A stretch of 13,462 nucleotides of DNA from Ruminococcaceae bacterium UBA1865 (GCA_002338255.1 DDHX01000039.1:3078-16539); one strand, 5' to 3'; positions 1 through 7,143 are shown, counted from the first letter of the stretch. Program-made: numbers and translations. Notes: generated by a model from the letters alone, not told the origin.

Positions 1-34
1 TAATTAAGAAAACATGTTTATAGGGAGATGCCAG

Positions 35-670
35 ATGATACAGCATAGATGCCCTTGGTGTGGGGAGAAGATTCCAGTTCATATAGACATCGGACCGTTG
101 ATCTGGAGAGGCCCTGATCTCTGCCCAAAATGTAAGAACCCCTGCACATCCAACACCAGCACGAATAGTATTGCATTTATGGCAGTCGGACTGATTGGGC
201 CATACATTCTCAGCTTTTTTATAGAAAAATTAAAAAATAATAATCTGATTTCGTACTATGTTTTAGGAATAGCAGAACTTATACTGCTTGCCCTTGTATT
301 TATTGAATTTTTCCGGATACCATATGCCCGTGATATCAAGAAAAAGGAAATGCTAAACGTCGTGCCCAAACGTTCCGTAAATGTTAATCTATCCTGGGAA
401 AACCACAAGAATGAAGGATTGTTGTTGCCACGCTTGCAGGTGTTAAACGGAGAAATTTTTCCAGCCTGCTTTATGGATGCAGAGGGAACCCAAATCAGCA
501 CGGCATTTTGTGTTGTCCTTACTGACTTTTTCTGGTCGGACAGTTATCATTGCGCCTGTAAAATCAATTTTGTTTTAGATGATGCTCCTGAGGAAGATTT
601 ATTTCAGAAAGGAAATCAGTTTTATCTCTATCATTACTATCGGAAAATAGCGAAAGGAACCATATGGTAA
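35..670 (+). CDS. Zinc-ribbon membrane protein of unknown function
   Basis: I do not recognise a named family. The protein (211 aa from the chosen start) opens with a treble-clef/zinc-ribbon pattern, CPWCG near residue 6 and CPKCKNPC near residue 31. Two hydrophobic segments follow (about residues 46-65 and 73-92), then a soluble C-terminal domain of about 110 residues. The layout suggests a membrane-anchored protein with a cytosolic metal-binding head. The ATG at 35 is preferred over the ATG at 14 because GGGAG lies 7 bases before it. It ends with TAA at 668-670. No partner gene is adjacent: a 250-base gap separates it from the DUF421 fragment, so it is probably a single-gene unit. Function unknown. 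Confidence 0.72.
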   Translation: MIQHRCPWCGEKIPVHIDIGPLIWRGPDLCPKCKNPCTSNTSTNSIAFMAVGLIGPYILSFFIEKLKNNNLISYYVLGIAELILLALVFIEFFRIPYARDIKKKEMLNVVPKRSVNVNLSWENHKNEGLLLPRLQVLNGEIFPACFMDAEGTQISTAFCVVLTDFFWSDSYHCACKINFVLDDAPEEDLFQKGNQFYLYHYYRKIAKGTIW

Positions 671-816
671 CATCACGAGTTTGGACTGTGAATCAGATAG
701 GTTTGCTTATAGAATTAGGAAATTGCTAATTGAGTATTGCGCTATACTTAAAAATTTATATCAATATGATTCGATAAAGTAACTTTCAAACTTGCTATAA
801 GACCACCACAGTGTAA

Positions 817-846
817 TTGAACGAAATTCTGTCAGTATGATATGAT
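817..846 (+). promoter_or_regulatory. Possible sigma-A promoter upstream of the DUF421 remnant
   Basis: TTGAAC (817-822), an 18-base spacer and TATGAT (841-846) fit a sigma-A promoter and point toward the DUF421 fragment about 55 bases on. The rest of 671-900 is AT-rich, and I see no gene, RNA or strong hairpin in it. Confidence 0.35.
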
Positions 847-920
847 TTTAGAACAACATGCATAGTCAGTTATGAAATCAAGTTCAATGGGAAATGCTAA
901 ATGAAAGGTGTTTTTTATAA

Positions 921-1445
921 ATAAAACATTATTTTATATCGGCAGCATTTCAATTGGGAAAAAAGCAGATATCTCAGCTTACCTTTTTTGACTATGTTGT
1001 CGGAATCTCAATCGGATCAATCGCAGCCTCTTTATCAGTCGATCAAAGAATATCATTTATAGACGATATTACCAGCATGATGATTTGGACACTTGTTCCT
1101 CTTGTATTCTCATACTTGTCTGCCAAAAGTATAAAAACGCGAAGATTACTTGACGGAACACCAACTATACTGATACAAAATGGAAAAATCATTGAAAAAA
1201 ACCTTACGAAAACTAAATTAACGATTAATGACCTTCTTGAAGAACTAAGAGTAAAAGACGTTTTTAACATTGCAGATGTTAAGTTTGCACTACTTGAGAC
1301 CAACGGGAAAATAAGTGTATTAAAAAAATCATCCAATCAAACAGTAGCGAATTCTAATTTAAAAACGCCAGTACATCATCAAGGGTTGCCCTATGGCGAT
1401 CATTACAGGCGTACAAAGATATTGGTTTGCAGCTTGAAACGATAG
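921..1445 (+). pseudogene. Truncated DUF421/YetF-family membrane protein
   Basis: The readable part (for example GKKQISQLTFFDYVVGISIG) matches the conserved core of DUF421/YetF membrane proteins. These normally have three N-terminal transmembrane helices and a cytosolic alpha/beta domain, over 200 residues in all. Here the first helix is not intact: the frame opens right after a TAA at 918-920, the only in-frame start is TTG at 954, and the ATG at 901 reads just seven codons in another frame. The second and third helices (from FFDYVVG and MIWTLVPLVF) and part of the cytosolic domain are present. Family resemblance fades after about 1360-1395, where the sequence becomes antisense to the methyltransferase remnant. 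The gene is therefore broken at both ends and unlikely to work. Confidence 0.72.
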
Positions 1446-1794
1446 TGTTTAACGGCTGCTCAATACTATTTATCCTCGGTGCCTGACCTTTTCGCTCACC
1501 ATATCCGATAGGCACGATAAATGGCTCGGGGTTATCAATCACGAATTTCTGATTTCCGCGGGCGATCCGCTTCATAGTATTTTCAGCAAACGACATTTTA
1601 CGGTCAAATATTAAAGTATACTTTGTGTATGGATGGTTTGTTTTGTGCATTAGGATAGTACCCGGATCATGGTTAATTGCTATGTCCAACGGGCGACCGG
1701 CTGCCAGCTCAATGCCTGTGAATGCACCGCCGTCCCCGGCGAAATTGTCAACGATTAACTCATTAAAAAGATTTATCTGCGATTGTGGCTTCAT
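1354..1794 (-). pseudogene. Internally deleted C5 cytosine DNA methyltransferase
   Basis: The N-terminus (LIVDNFAGDGGAFTGIELA, with AINHDP and HKTNHPYTK after it) is the SAM-binding motif I region of phage-type C5 cytosine methyltransferases, where FAGGGGAS is usual. The text then jumps from HPYTK to ENTMKRIARGNQKFVIDNPEPF, which in intact enzymes lies well over 150 residues further on. The catalytic Pro-Cys motif and the ENV region are therefore missing. The C-terminus is also lost, ending at 1354 in sequence shared with the DUF421 fragment. The ATG at 1794 has GGAG 11 bases upstream and is the likely original start; an open frame reaches 1908 but runs into the next gene's promoter side. Motif I itself is altered (GDGG, AF). 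Such genes are commonly cargo of phages and integrative elements. Confidence 0.75.
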
Positions 1795-1855
1795 TTCTAA
1801 TTTTTCTCCTATTTTTTGAATTGTTATCATAGAATTCAAGGAAAGGGGTGTTACC

Positions 1856-2407
1856 GTGAAAAATAATCTTGCTTGTTGGGAAATTATTGGCTTTATCTTT
1901 GTAGTCATTTTGGGATCACTACTACATTTCGTCTATCAGTGGTCAGGAAGTAAACGGGTTGTCGGACTTTTTGCACCTGTAAACGAAAGTACATGGGAAC
2001 ATTTAAAGTTGCTGTTTATTCCCATGTTGCTTTACAGTATTGTTGAATATTTTGCAGTCGGAAAACATTATCCAAACTTTATTGTAGCTAAAGCATTAGG
2101 AATAGTGTTTGGCATGATAGCCATTGTCGCTATCTTTTACACTTATACAGGAATTGTAGGAAAACATTTTCTTTGGGCTGATATATTAACGTTTGTTTTA
2201 GGTGTTGCAGTAGCTTATTTGTACAGCTGGGAAATAATTAATAAACAACCAATTAGTTTAAATTCTCAAATTACAGGAATAATACTTGTTTTGGTGCTCA
2301 CCTTTTGCTTTGCAATATTTACTTTCAGCCCACCACAAATCCAACTATTTTTAGACCCGGTTAATAAAGGCTATGGCATTTCTACAAAATCGCTCGACCA
2401 TCAATGA
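1856..2407 (+). CDS. DUF6512-family integral membrane protein
   Basis: This 183-residue protein has five or so hydrophobic helices. Its marked motifs, GSLLHFVYQWSG near residue 20 and FAPVNESTWEHLK near residue 37, match the small DUF6512 family of Firmicute membrane proteins, whose function is not established. The GTG start at 1856 has AAAGGGG about 7 bases upstream. The gene ends just before a strong terminator (2447-2478), so it is a complete one-gene unit. It is wedged between two minus-strand relics (methyltransferase and SSB tail), which suggests it was inserted into, or left behind within, the former distal end of the element's operon. Length and motifs look intact. Confidence 0.8.
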   Translation: MKNNLACWEIIGFIFVVILGSLLHFVYQWSGSKRVVGLFAPVNESTWEHLKLLFIPMLLYSIVEYFAVGKHYPNFIVAKALGIVFGMIAIVAIFYTYTGIVGKHFLWADILTFVLGVAVAYLYSWEIINKQPISLNSQITGIILVLVLTFCFAIFTFSPPQIQLFLDPVNKGYGISTKSLDHQ

Positions 2408-2446
2408 TTTTATCTCACGACAAATTTATGTCTGTCGGATTTTATA

Positions 2447-2478
2447 ACCGCCTGCCGTATTGTGACAGGCGGTTTTTT
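2447..2478 (+). terminator. Rho-independent terminator after the DUF6512 gene
   Basis: ACCGCCTG (2447-2454) pairs perfectly with CAGGCGGT (2466-2473) over an 11-base loop and is followed by a T run to 2478. Confidence 0.88.
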
Positions 2479-2485
2479 ATTTGAA

Positions 2486-2562
2486 CTAAAAATCATCGTC
2501 TGTCGATGTCGGAATTTCCTTAAAGTCCCCACTATCCCCGCTCGCATACGCAGGCGCTGAAC
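2486..2562 (-). pseudogene. ssb: C-terminal tail of a single-stranded DNA-binding protein
   Basis: On the minus strand, 2562 to 2486 reads FGSAPAYASGDSGDF, then KEIPTSTDDDF and a TAG stop. Such a flexible Gly/Ser/Ala stretch closing with an acidic tip (usually DDDLPF) is the signature of bacterial and phage SSB tails. The OB-fold domain is absent: upstream the frame runs into AT-rich sequence and the repeat module at 2598-2730. It lies in the same orientation as, and downstream of, the PcfJ-like and rep genes. SSB genes often accompany such replication genes, so this is probably the last scrap of the original operon. It is too short to be made as a protein. Confidence 0.6.
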
Positions 2563-2597
2563 CAAATAAGAACCATTTAATTATTTTTCAAAAATTA

Positions 2598-2633
2598 AAA
2601 GCCTTGAAACCCGCATATGAATTTCAAGACTTT
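2598..2633. terminator. Hairpin beside repeat module A, possible terminator
   Basis: Bases 2598-2609 (AAAGCCTTGAAA) pair with 2622-2633 with one mismatch around a 12-base loop. T-rich sequence follows on both sides, so it could end transcription either way. It stands directly left of the repeat module, exactly as the hairpin at 13031-13068 stands left of the second module. Confidence 0.45.
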
Positions 2634-2637
2634 AAAA

Positions 2638-2730
2638 TGCCTAATGAACCAAAGTTTGATACAAATCAACGATTCCTTTTGAAAGTTTCATTTTGTCGGG
2701 TTAGAGTTTCAAATCAAGCTGAGAGTTTCA
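2638..2730 (+). repeat. Repeat module A: conserved block plus three GTTTCA units
   Basis: The module holds a conserved block (TGCCTA, then AACCAAAGTTTGATACAA from 2647) and three units ending in GTTTCA (2681-2690, 2702-2711, 2721-2730), spaced 21 and 19 bases. The stretch 2647-2693 is 44/47 identical to 13086-13132. Several short repeats spaced about two helical turns apart at one edge are known from the ends of some insertion sequences, notably the multiple terminal repeats of the IS21 family. Assigning this module to such an element is inference, as no transposase remains. From 2731 to 2840 I see no gene, only a 12-base perfect palindrome (AATAACGTTATT, 2743-2754). Confidence 0.65.
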
Positions 2731-2840
2731 CTTGGTTTGGATAATAACGTTATTGTGTAAACTTTTGGGTTATCACAAAATTGTATAGGTTTCGCTAAAG
2801 GTGTAAATCCCAAAACACTCTATATATTAAAATTTCACAA

Positions 2841-2885
2841 TAAAACAAAAGCAGTCATCGCAACTCAATTCGTCACGATGACTGC
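2841..2885 (-). terminator. Terminator of the PcfJ chimera gene
   Basis: Two perfect 10-base arms (GCAGTCATCG at 2851-2860 and CGATGACTGC at 2876-2885) surround a 15-base loop. On the minus strand the stem is followed by TTTTGTTTTA. It lies about 30 bases past the stop of the minus-strand gene at 2917. It probably arrived together with the transplanted 3' segment of that gene. Confidence 0.85.
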
Positions 2886-2916
2886 CATTAAATTAGCTAT
2901 GTTAGGCAACAAAGTA

Positions 2917-4992
2917 TTATATGGAAGGTATATCTTTCTGGTCATTCTTTCTGTCTGTAAACAATCCGCATATAGAAGCTAACATAAGAATAATGGCGGA
3001 AAGCAAAAAGGTTTGATCAAACGCACCTGCGACCTTATCATCCTTATCTGTCTTTACTTTGTTGACTACATTTTGTATTTCGCTTGTTTGCCCAACAAGA
3101 CCCACACCGGATGCAAGTTGAGCCGTACCATCCTTGATTTTTGTATTTGCATCAGCAAGTTGGTTGGAACCGGACAGCAGTTGGCTGCTTCCGCTTTGTG
3201 CTAATACAAGACCGCTTTCCAATTTTTGCGAACCTGCCAAAAGTTTATCCGATCCAGTTTTAAATTGTGAAAGAGCCCCGGTCAGTTTGCCAATCCCGGT
3301 TTGAAGCGAGGCAAGTTTTTCACTGTTCTGATTTAGTTTGGATACACCGTTCGCAACTTGTTGCATACCACTTTTAAAGGTACCGCCATCGCTAAACTGT
3401 GCGGAAACTTTTTGAGAAACGCTTGATAATTGGCTTGCACCTGCAGTGATTTTGCTGCCGCTGGAAACGATATTTTTATTGTTTGCACTTTGTGTAGATA
3501 ATTGGAGTAATTTAGCTTCAAACTGCGGTTCACTTGTTATCGAAGAATCGGTTCCCACAGTATACAAGGTTACGAGATTACTAAGCGCCTGAATTTGCTG
3601 TTTATATTGCCCTTTTGCCGTCTCGTTTGGTGCACTGGCATAGGCAGTCAGCATCTTTATCAGGCTGTTTTTGTACCCTGTCAGCATTGCTCTAAACTGT
3701 TCTTTTAGCGCTTCGTTCTCTTTATACTTGGTTGCCATCACCGCGCGGTCGTGCGCTGCGTACAGATGCGGCGGAAATTTTACCGATTCCTCTTTGAGGT
3801 TATACCGCAATTTTTTTGCCATAGAGATATAATCCTGCCAAGAAATAAAAGCGTTTGATGGCGCCTGCTTTTCCTTTTGCTCACTTTTTCCAGCCTGTTT
3901 CACGCAATATCTGGCAATTTTCCCGGCGCTTTGCCCAAACTTTACAATTTCATCCAGCGAATATGCAAACGTCTGAACGAGGTTACTAACCTCCTGCGGA
4001 TTCATGGAAGGATCAGTCTTCCTCAGTTTTCTAAAGCTTACAATATCGCGGCTTTTAATTTCTTTCCCTTTTAAAACCTCAAAGTCCGGCTTTGACAGGC
4101 CGATCATCTTTCGCGGGGATACTTCTTTCCAGTTCACGGCTTCAGCAGCAAATTGACTTCCATTAGGGTCAGCCTGACCTCGGATTGCTTCTGAGACAAG
4201 CCATCCGTATCCTTGAACCAACAGATTTTCAATTTGCGGGTGCTTTTTATAAAAAAGCAGATAGCTGATAGGAAAGCGTTTTTCATGACCGCTTTTCATG
4301 TACCGATAAAATTTAGAATTTTCCAGTGAGGTTCCGCGAAATACATCTTTTCCTGCGGTATAGATTAAGTCGCATGATCCTAACTGGTCTATGCACCGTT
4401 TCCGCTGTTCCCATGCTCCGATTAAGCACTTTATACCAAACCCTCCAGGATGCCAGCCACAGAGCCAGTATGCTTTTTTCGGAGTAAAAACATATGCTTC
4501 ATACTTTTGCACCAAATACTTAGATACCCCTTGTTTATCTACCACGCGCATCACCCTGTAAGCGGCAGCGATTAGGTTTTCACCGTCCCTTGTAAGTACC
4601 AAGGGCCATTCTGTGCCCATTTCCTCACGACCTACGCGATGGACGTGCATACATTCAACTTCTTCCCCGCAAATCGGGCATTTTGTCTTTTGGCTGTCCT
4701 TGATGATGCTATCGCCGGCGCGCCCGCAATATTGGCTGTAATAACTGCCACCGTATCCGCATCCACAGCCAACACCAAGATCTATATCTTCATCACGCAC
4801 TGCTTTGAAATGCTCTCCACACGCTGTGCAGACTACATCAAGACATTTGCTTTTAATTCCGGTCATAACTTCGGTTTCCCAGCCACATTGATATATAAGC
4901 CAGTTTTTGGTGAAGCAACCTTTATCCTTCAGCCACTGCACAAGATCCTTCGGCGGCTCCGGAATTCTATCGACATATTTTATTTCTTCCAT
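2917..4992 (-). CDS. PcfJ-like protein fused to a repeat-rich membrane protein tail
   Basis: Residues 1 to about 435 look like the PcfJ family of conjugative plasmids and integrative elements: cysteine pairs at 55-58 (CTAC) and 105-108 (CPIC), a WLCGWHPGG block, LENSKFYRY, and a basic region ending near residue 430. The cellular role of PcfJ is not settled. From about 436 the character changes: a run rich in Gln, Ser and Gly with GSxQL/SGxxQL tetrads (residues 510-635), like the extracytoplasmic region of YhgE/Pip proteins or the large loop of some MMPL or DHA2 exporters. One membrane helix (about 659-678) and a charged tail follow. The join, near base 3687, is in frame. The start at 4992 has GGAGG 7 bases upstream, overlapping the preceding gene's last codons, so translation is coupled. 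A cytosolic PcfJ part joined to a normally external domain without a signal sequence is unlikely to work as one protein; an illegitimate recombination product is the simplest view. Confidence 0.78.
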   Translation of the reverse strand: MEEIKYVDRIPEPPKDLVQWLKDKGCFTKNWLIYQCGWETEVMTGIKSKCLDVVCTACGEHFKAVRDEDIDLGVGCGCGYGGSYYSQYCGRAGDSIIKDSQKTKCPICGEEVECMHVHRVGREEMGTEWPLVLTRDGENLIAAAYRVMRVVDKQGVSKYLVQKYEAYVFTPKKAYWLCGWHPGGFGIKCLIGAWEQRKRCIDQLGSCDLIYTAGKDVFRGTSLENSKFYRYMKSGHEKRFPISYLLFYKKHPQIENLLVQGYGWLVSEAIRGQADPNGSQFAAEAVNWKEVSPRKMIGLSKPDFEVLKGKEIKSRDIVSFRKLRKTDPSMNPQEVSNLVQTFAYSLDEIVKFGQSAGKIARYCVKQAGKSEQKEKQAPSNAFISWQDYISMAKKLRYNLKEESVKFPPHLYAAHDRAVMATKYKENEALKEQFRAMLTGYKNSLIKMLTAYASAPNETAKGQYKQQIQALSNLVTLYTVGTDSSITSEPQFEAKLLQLSTQSANNKNIVSSGSKITAGASQLSSVSQKVSAQFSDGGTFKSGMQQVANGVSKLNQNSEKLASLQTGIGKLTGALSQFKTGSDKLLAGSQKLESGLVLAQSGSSQLLSGSNQLADANTKIKDGTAQLASGVGLVGQTSEIQNVVNKVKTDKDDKVAGAFDQTFLLSAIILMLASICGLFTDRKNDQKDIPSI

Positions 4993-4994
4993 GG

Positions 4995-5342
4995 TTATAC
5001 CTCCGATATGAGGTCCACAAGGTTCAACACCCTAAATCCCTGTTTTTCCGGTACTACTGGCTGACTGCTTATGCCATAGAATTCACAGATAATTTTCTCC
5101 GCTTCATTTGGAGGACAGCAACCACAATTACCTGACTTGTGAGCATTGGCAAAAGCGGCTATTTTCTTTTCACAATCTGTAATCGCCATTCCGGTTTGTT
5201 CCAAGTCCTGTGCAACCAGTTCGGCCGCTGTGGGGCTTTTGCTGATAATCTCCTTCAGCTGCTCTCCTACGTAAAAGGCCGAGCTAAATTTTTCAAGCTT
5301 TGCCTGCTGGGCTTCGATTGCTTCAATTGCTTTTTCTAACAT
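4995..5342 (-). CDS. AcrIIA9/PcfK-like small protein (candidate Cas9 inhibitor)
   Basis: This 115-residue protein has an N-terminal helix rich in Ala, Glu and Lys (EKAIEAIEAQQAKLEKF), then VGEQLKEI, SITD-like AITDCEKKIAAFANAHK, and a short CGCC segment. It sits immediately before a PcfJ-like gene, the arrangement known for PcfK/PcfJ in pCF10. The Cas9 inhibitor AcrIIA9 belongs to a PcfK-like family, and clostridial relatives with this pattern are often named after it. My recognition is from pattern and context, not from a search. The start at 5342 has AAGGAG 9 bases upstream. Its stop overlaps the ribosome site of the PcfJ-like gene 2 bases on, so the two are translationally coupled. Inhibition of Cas9 is possible, not shown. 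Confidence 0.6.
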   Translation of the reverse strand: MLEKAIEAIEAQQAKLEKFSSAFYVGEQLKEIISKSPTAAELVAQDLEQTGMAITDCEKKIAAFANAHKSGNCGCCPPNEAEKIICEFYGISSQPVVPEKQGFRVLNLVDLISEV

Positions 5343-5387
5343 TTTTACGCACTCCTTTTTAAATTCCCAAGTGTTTGGGATTTTGGT

Positions 5388-6143
5388 CTACTCCCTTTTT
5401 CTGACCTTTTTCCGGTCAGGCTGAATCTTGACCATGCTGTAGAACTGGTAAGGATATCCGGTAATTTTGCTTATTCCGCTTACGGTTTTATCCTTTTCTA
5501 TGTAGTACTCCCATATAGCTTTTGGCTCTTTTCGCCATCTGGCATGGGAAACCACTTCGTTATCCGGAATTGGAATCATTAAGTTTCTGCTCGGACTCCA
5601 TCGCTTTTTGTAGGGGCTATCTCCGCTTTTGTAAGTCTTGCTGGTCCGCTTTATGATATATGACGCCACTTTTGAATATTGACCGCTGTCATCAAGCGGA
5701 AATGGTTTGATTCTTCCCCACGGCCAAATTGATGAAAGCTTCCTTGTATCAATGTAATTAATCACCATGTGAAAATGAATTTTATGTTGTCCGGTCTGAC
5801 CGCGCTCCATGGCGAATATGTATTTCAATTCAAGACCTTCACTTTTATACAAAGCGCGTGCATGACGGATAAACTTTTCAAACACTTGTCGAGCCTCTTG
5901 CGGTGTCGGATTCCAGTTTTTATCAAATCCCAGAACCAAGTGAAAATCTCCACTCTGAAAATTCGCGTTAATTCTTTGACGCAGCGACCTTTCCGCATTG
6001 TCCTGATTTACTTTTTCTACATCTTCCGGGGTTGGATTCAAATTATCACTTCTGGGTATTCCCTTTATTCCAAATCTTGCAGAGTATTTCTTCCGAGTCT
6101 CTATCACCATACCTGCAATTACTTTCTCTATCAGATAGGGCAC
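5388..6143 (-). CDS. Rolling-circle replication initiation protein (HUH endonuclease)
   Basis: From the GTG at 6143 the protein has 251 residues. The metal-binding HUH motif is KIHFHMVIN (His123 and His125), preceded by the FHLVLGFD strand near residue 67. It is followed by YSKVASYIIKRTSK, whose Tyr156 or Tyr162 is the likely nicking residue. This is the pattern of the filamentous-phage G2P/ORF2-type replication proteins found in many Firmicute integrative elements. They nick one strand at the origin and stay bound to its 5' end. A TTG at 6185 would add 14 residues, but GGAGGT stands 6 bases before the GTG at 6143, which decides the start. A candidate antisense RNA lies over its leader (6253-6319). 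It precedes the AcrIIA9-like and PcfJ-like genes in one operon. Confidence 0.85.
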   Translation of the reverse strand: MPYLIEKVIAGMVIETRKKYSARFGIKGIPRSDNLNPTPEDVEKVNQDNAERSLRQRINANFQSGDFHLVLGFDKNWNPTPQEARQVFEKFIRHARALYKSEGLELKYIFAMERGQTGQHKIHFHMVINYIDTRKLSSIWPWGRIKPFPLDDSGQYSKVASYIIKRTSKTYKSGDSPYKKRWSPSRNLMIPIPDNEVVSHARWRKEPKAIWEYYIEKDKTVSGISKITGYPYQFYSMVKIQPDRKKVRKRE

Positions 6144-6191
6144 CTTTTCACCTCCATCTGGTCGGAAACCTAATACTTTTATCAAGCCTTC

Positions 6192-6209
6192 AAACGGCCG
6201 TTTAGGCCG
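6192..6209. repeat. GC-rich palindrome in the rep leader
   Basis: AAACGGCCGTTT (6192-6203) is a perfect palindrome. An alternative fold pairs CGGCC (6195-6199) with GGCCG (6205-6209). It lies between the rep start and the candidate antisense promoter. It could be a regulatory hairpin in the rep mRNA or part of the replication origin; nothing in the sequence decides between these. Confidence 0.45.
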
Positions 6210-6217
6210 CTTAAAAC

Positions 6218-6246
6218 TTGACTTTTTTGACCCTGAGTGATAAAAT
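6218..6246 (+). promoter_or_regulatory. Consensus sigma-A promoter antisense to the rep leader
   Basis: TTGACT (6218-6223), exactly 17 bases, then TAAAAT (6241-6246) predicts a start near 6253. No plus-strand gene follows: a terminator comes about 25 bases later. CCCTGAG (6231-6237) in the spacer and CTCAGGG (6268-6274) just after the start form an inverted repeat that could be an operator. Confidence 0.65.
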
Positions 6247-6252
6247 ATAATT

Positions 6253-6319
6253 AATCAAATTTCGCATCTCAGGGATAAGAATGACGGCAGCGATTGGAAC
6301 GCTCCGTCATTCTTTTTTT
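6253..6319 (+). ncRNA. Candidate countertranscript RNA controlling rep
   Basis: A consensus promoter on one side and a strong intrinsic terminator on the other define a transcript of about 66 bases, with no coding capacity. It is antisense to the leader between the gene at 6354 and the rep start at 6143. Short antisense RNAs against the rep leader are a standard copy-number device of Gram-positive rolling-circle plasmids such as pT181 and pMV158. That this RNA does the same here is inference from position. Its last 40 bases form the terminator stem-loop, which would also be the loop presented to the mRNA. Confidence 0.5.
6278..6319 (+). terminator. Strong terminator facing away from rep
   Basis: AGAATGACGG (6278-6287) pairs perfectly with CCGTCATTCT (6304-6313). 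AGCG/CGCT extends the stem inside after one bulged C, and TTTTTTTG follows on the plus strand. On the minus strand the stem is not followed by a T run, so it serves plus-strand transcription only. Confidence 0.82.
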
Positions 6320-6353
6320 GTGTCAATTTTCAAAGTTCGTCCTGCCTTATGAA

Positions 6354-6836
6354 TTATTCTTTCTGCTGTTTGATCGGCAGAATAAGGCCCACCAGTTCAT
6401 CAAGATAAAACACATAAACCACAGGTGTTTGAAGTTCATCCCGATCACTGGGAACATACAGTTTAAAATCGAATTTGTCTCCGAAGAGGTGATAATATGT
6501 ATTGTTGATCATCAAGCGGCGACCGTTATCGTCTTTCAGTTGTGCAGCAAGGCATGTCCCGCTCGGTTTCAAATATTCCAGACGCGCGTTCGGCAGAAAT
6601 GCAAGACGTTGCCCGGGCGCGGCCATAGATCCAATTCCCTGAATTTCTTCCGTTTTATCAGTCGCAAAAATTACGCTGTTTTCATCATAAATGACCGCCG
6701 CGGTTCCATTGCTAAGCCACGGTTGATCGCCTACGTACGCAATTCCCGCCTTGCCTCCCCGATAAATAATGTCAGTCAAGACCTTATCCATCCTCTTGTG
6801 AAGTGACATGATGTCTTTGTTTGTGCTCGAAATCAT
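6354..6836 (-). CDS. Hypothetical 160-aa protein of the replication operon
   Basis: I do not recognise the family. The protein is soluble, with no signal or membrane segment. It starts with a helical stretch (NKDIMSLHKRMDKVLTDII) and then looks mostly beta-stranded, with a distinctive YYHLFGDKFDFKLYVPSD block near residue 116 and a hydrophobic end (LDELVGLILPI). Its start at 6836 has GGAGGG 7 bases upstream, which is strong. It is the gene before rep in the minus-strand operon, separated from it by the leader that holds the candidate antisense RNA. That position suggests a part in replication or its control, but no motif shows it. Confidence 0.7.
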   Translation of the reverse strand: MISSTNKDIMSLHKRMDKVLTDIIYRGGKAGIAYVGDQPWLSNGTAAVIYDENSVIFATDKTEEIQGIGSMAAPGQRLAFLPNARLEYLKPSGTCLAAQLKDDNGRRLMINNTYYHLFGDKFDFKLYVPSDRDELQTPVVYVFYLDELVGLILPIKQQKE

Positions 6837-6861
6837 TGTTTTCCCTCCTAATTATGTTTTA

Positions 6862-7137
6862 TTACGGCTTATCCTCCGCTCGGCGCGCTTCGTTCTGCTC
6901 ACAGAACTTCAAAACCTCTTTGAGCACCCCGCTATTAAGCAGCTGAAGTTCAAAAACAGTGCGCTCCTGGTCCCCCATTGGAATGTTTTTTCTGATATTG
7001 TTTTTTTCGCAAAACCTATCTTTCAAGGCAGCAATTACAGGATGGCTTATATTAAACATGTAATAATTGCACTTGATTGACCTATCTGGTAAATCGGTTG
7101 TAGCAAATACCCGGTCGGCAAGTTCATTGACTTCCAT
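6862..7137 (-). CDS. Hypothetical 91-aa protein
   Basis: Small, charged, soluble protein without a family I know. Residues 1-40 contain a short segment NYYMFNISHPVIAAL; the C-terminal half (ERTVFELQLLNSGVLKEVLKFCEQNEARR) looks strongly helical and amphipathic, as in a small dimerising protein. The start at 7137 has only a weak ribosome site (AGTAGGT). It lies 6 bases beyond the small membrane peptide gene ending at 7144 and 25 bases before the next gene, so it is part of the minus-strand operon. Confidence 0.62.
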   Translation of the reverse strand: MEVNELADRVFATTDLPDRSIKCNYYMFNISHPVIAALKDRFCEKNNIRKNIPMGDQERTVFELQLLNSGVLKEVLKFCEQNEARRAEDKP

Positions 7138-7143
7138 ATGTAC

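Noticed and set aside
2845..2890. CRISPR-like repeat
   Set aside because: The two similar blocks are inverted arms of one terminator, not direct repeats with spacers; no CRISPR array was seen anywhere in the window.
4639..5064. 141-aa plus-strand frame
   Set aside because: Antisense shadow of the PcfJ-like and AcrIIA9-like genes, without a ribosome site.
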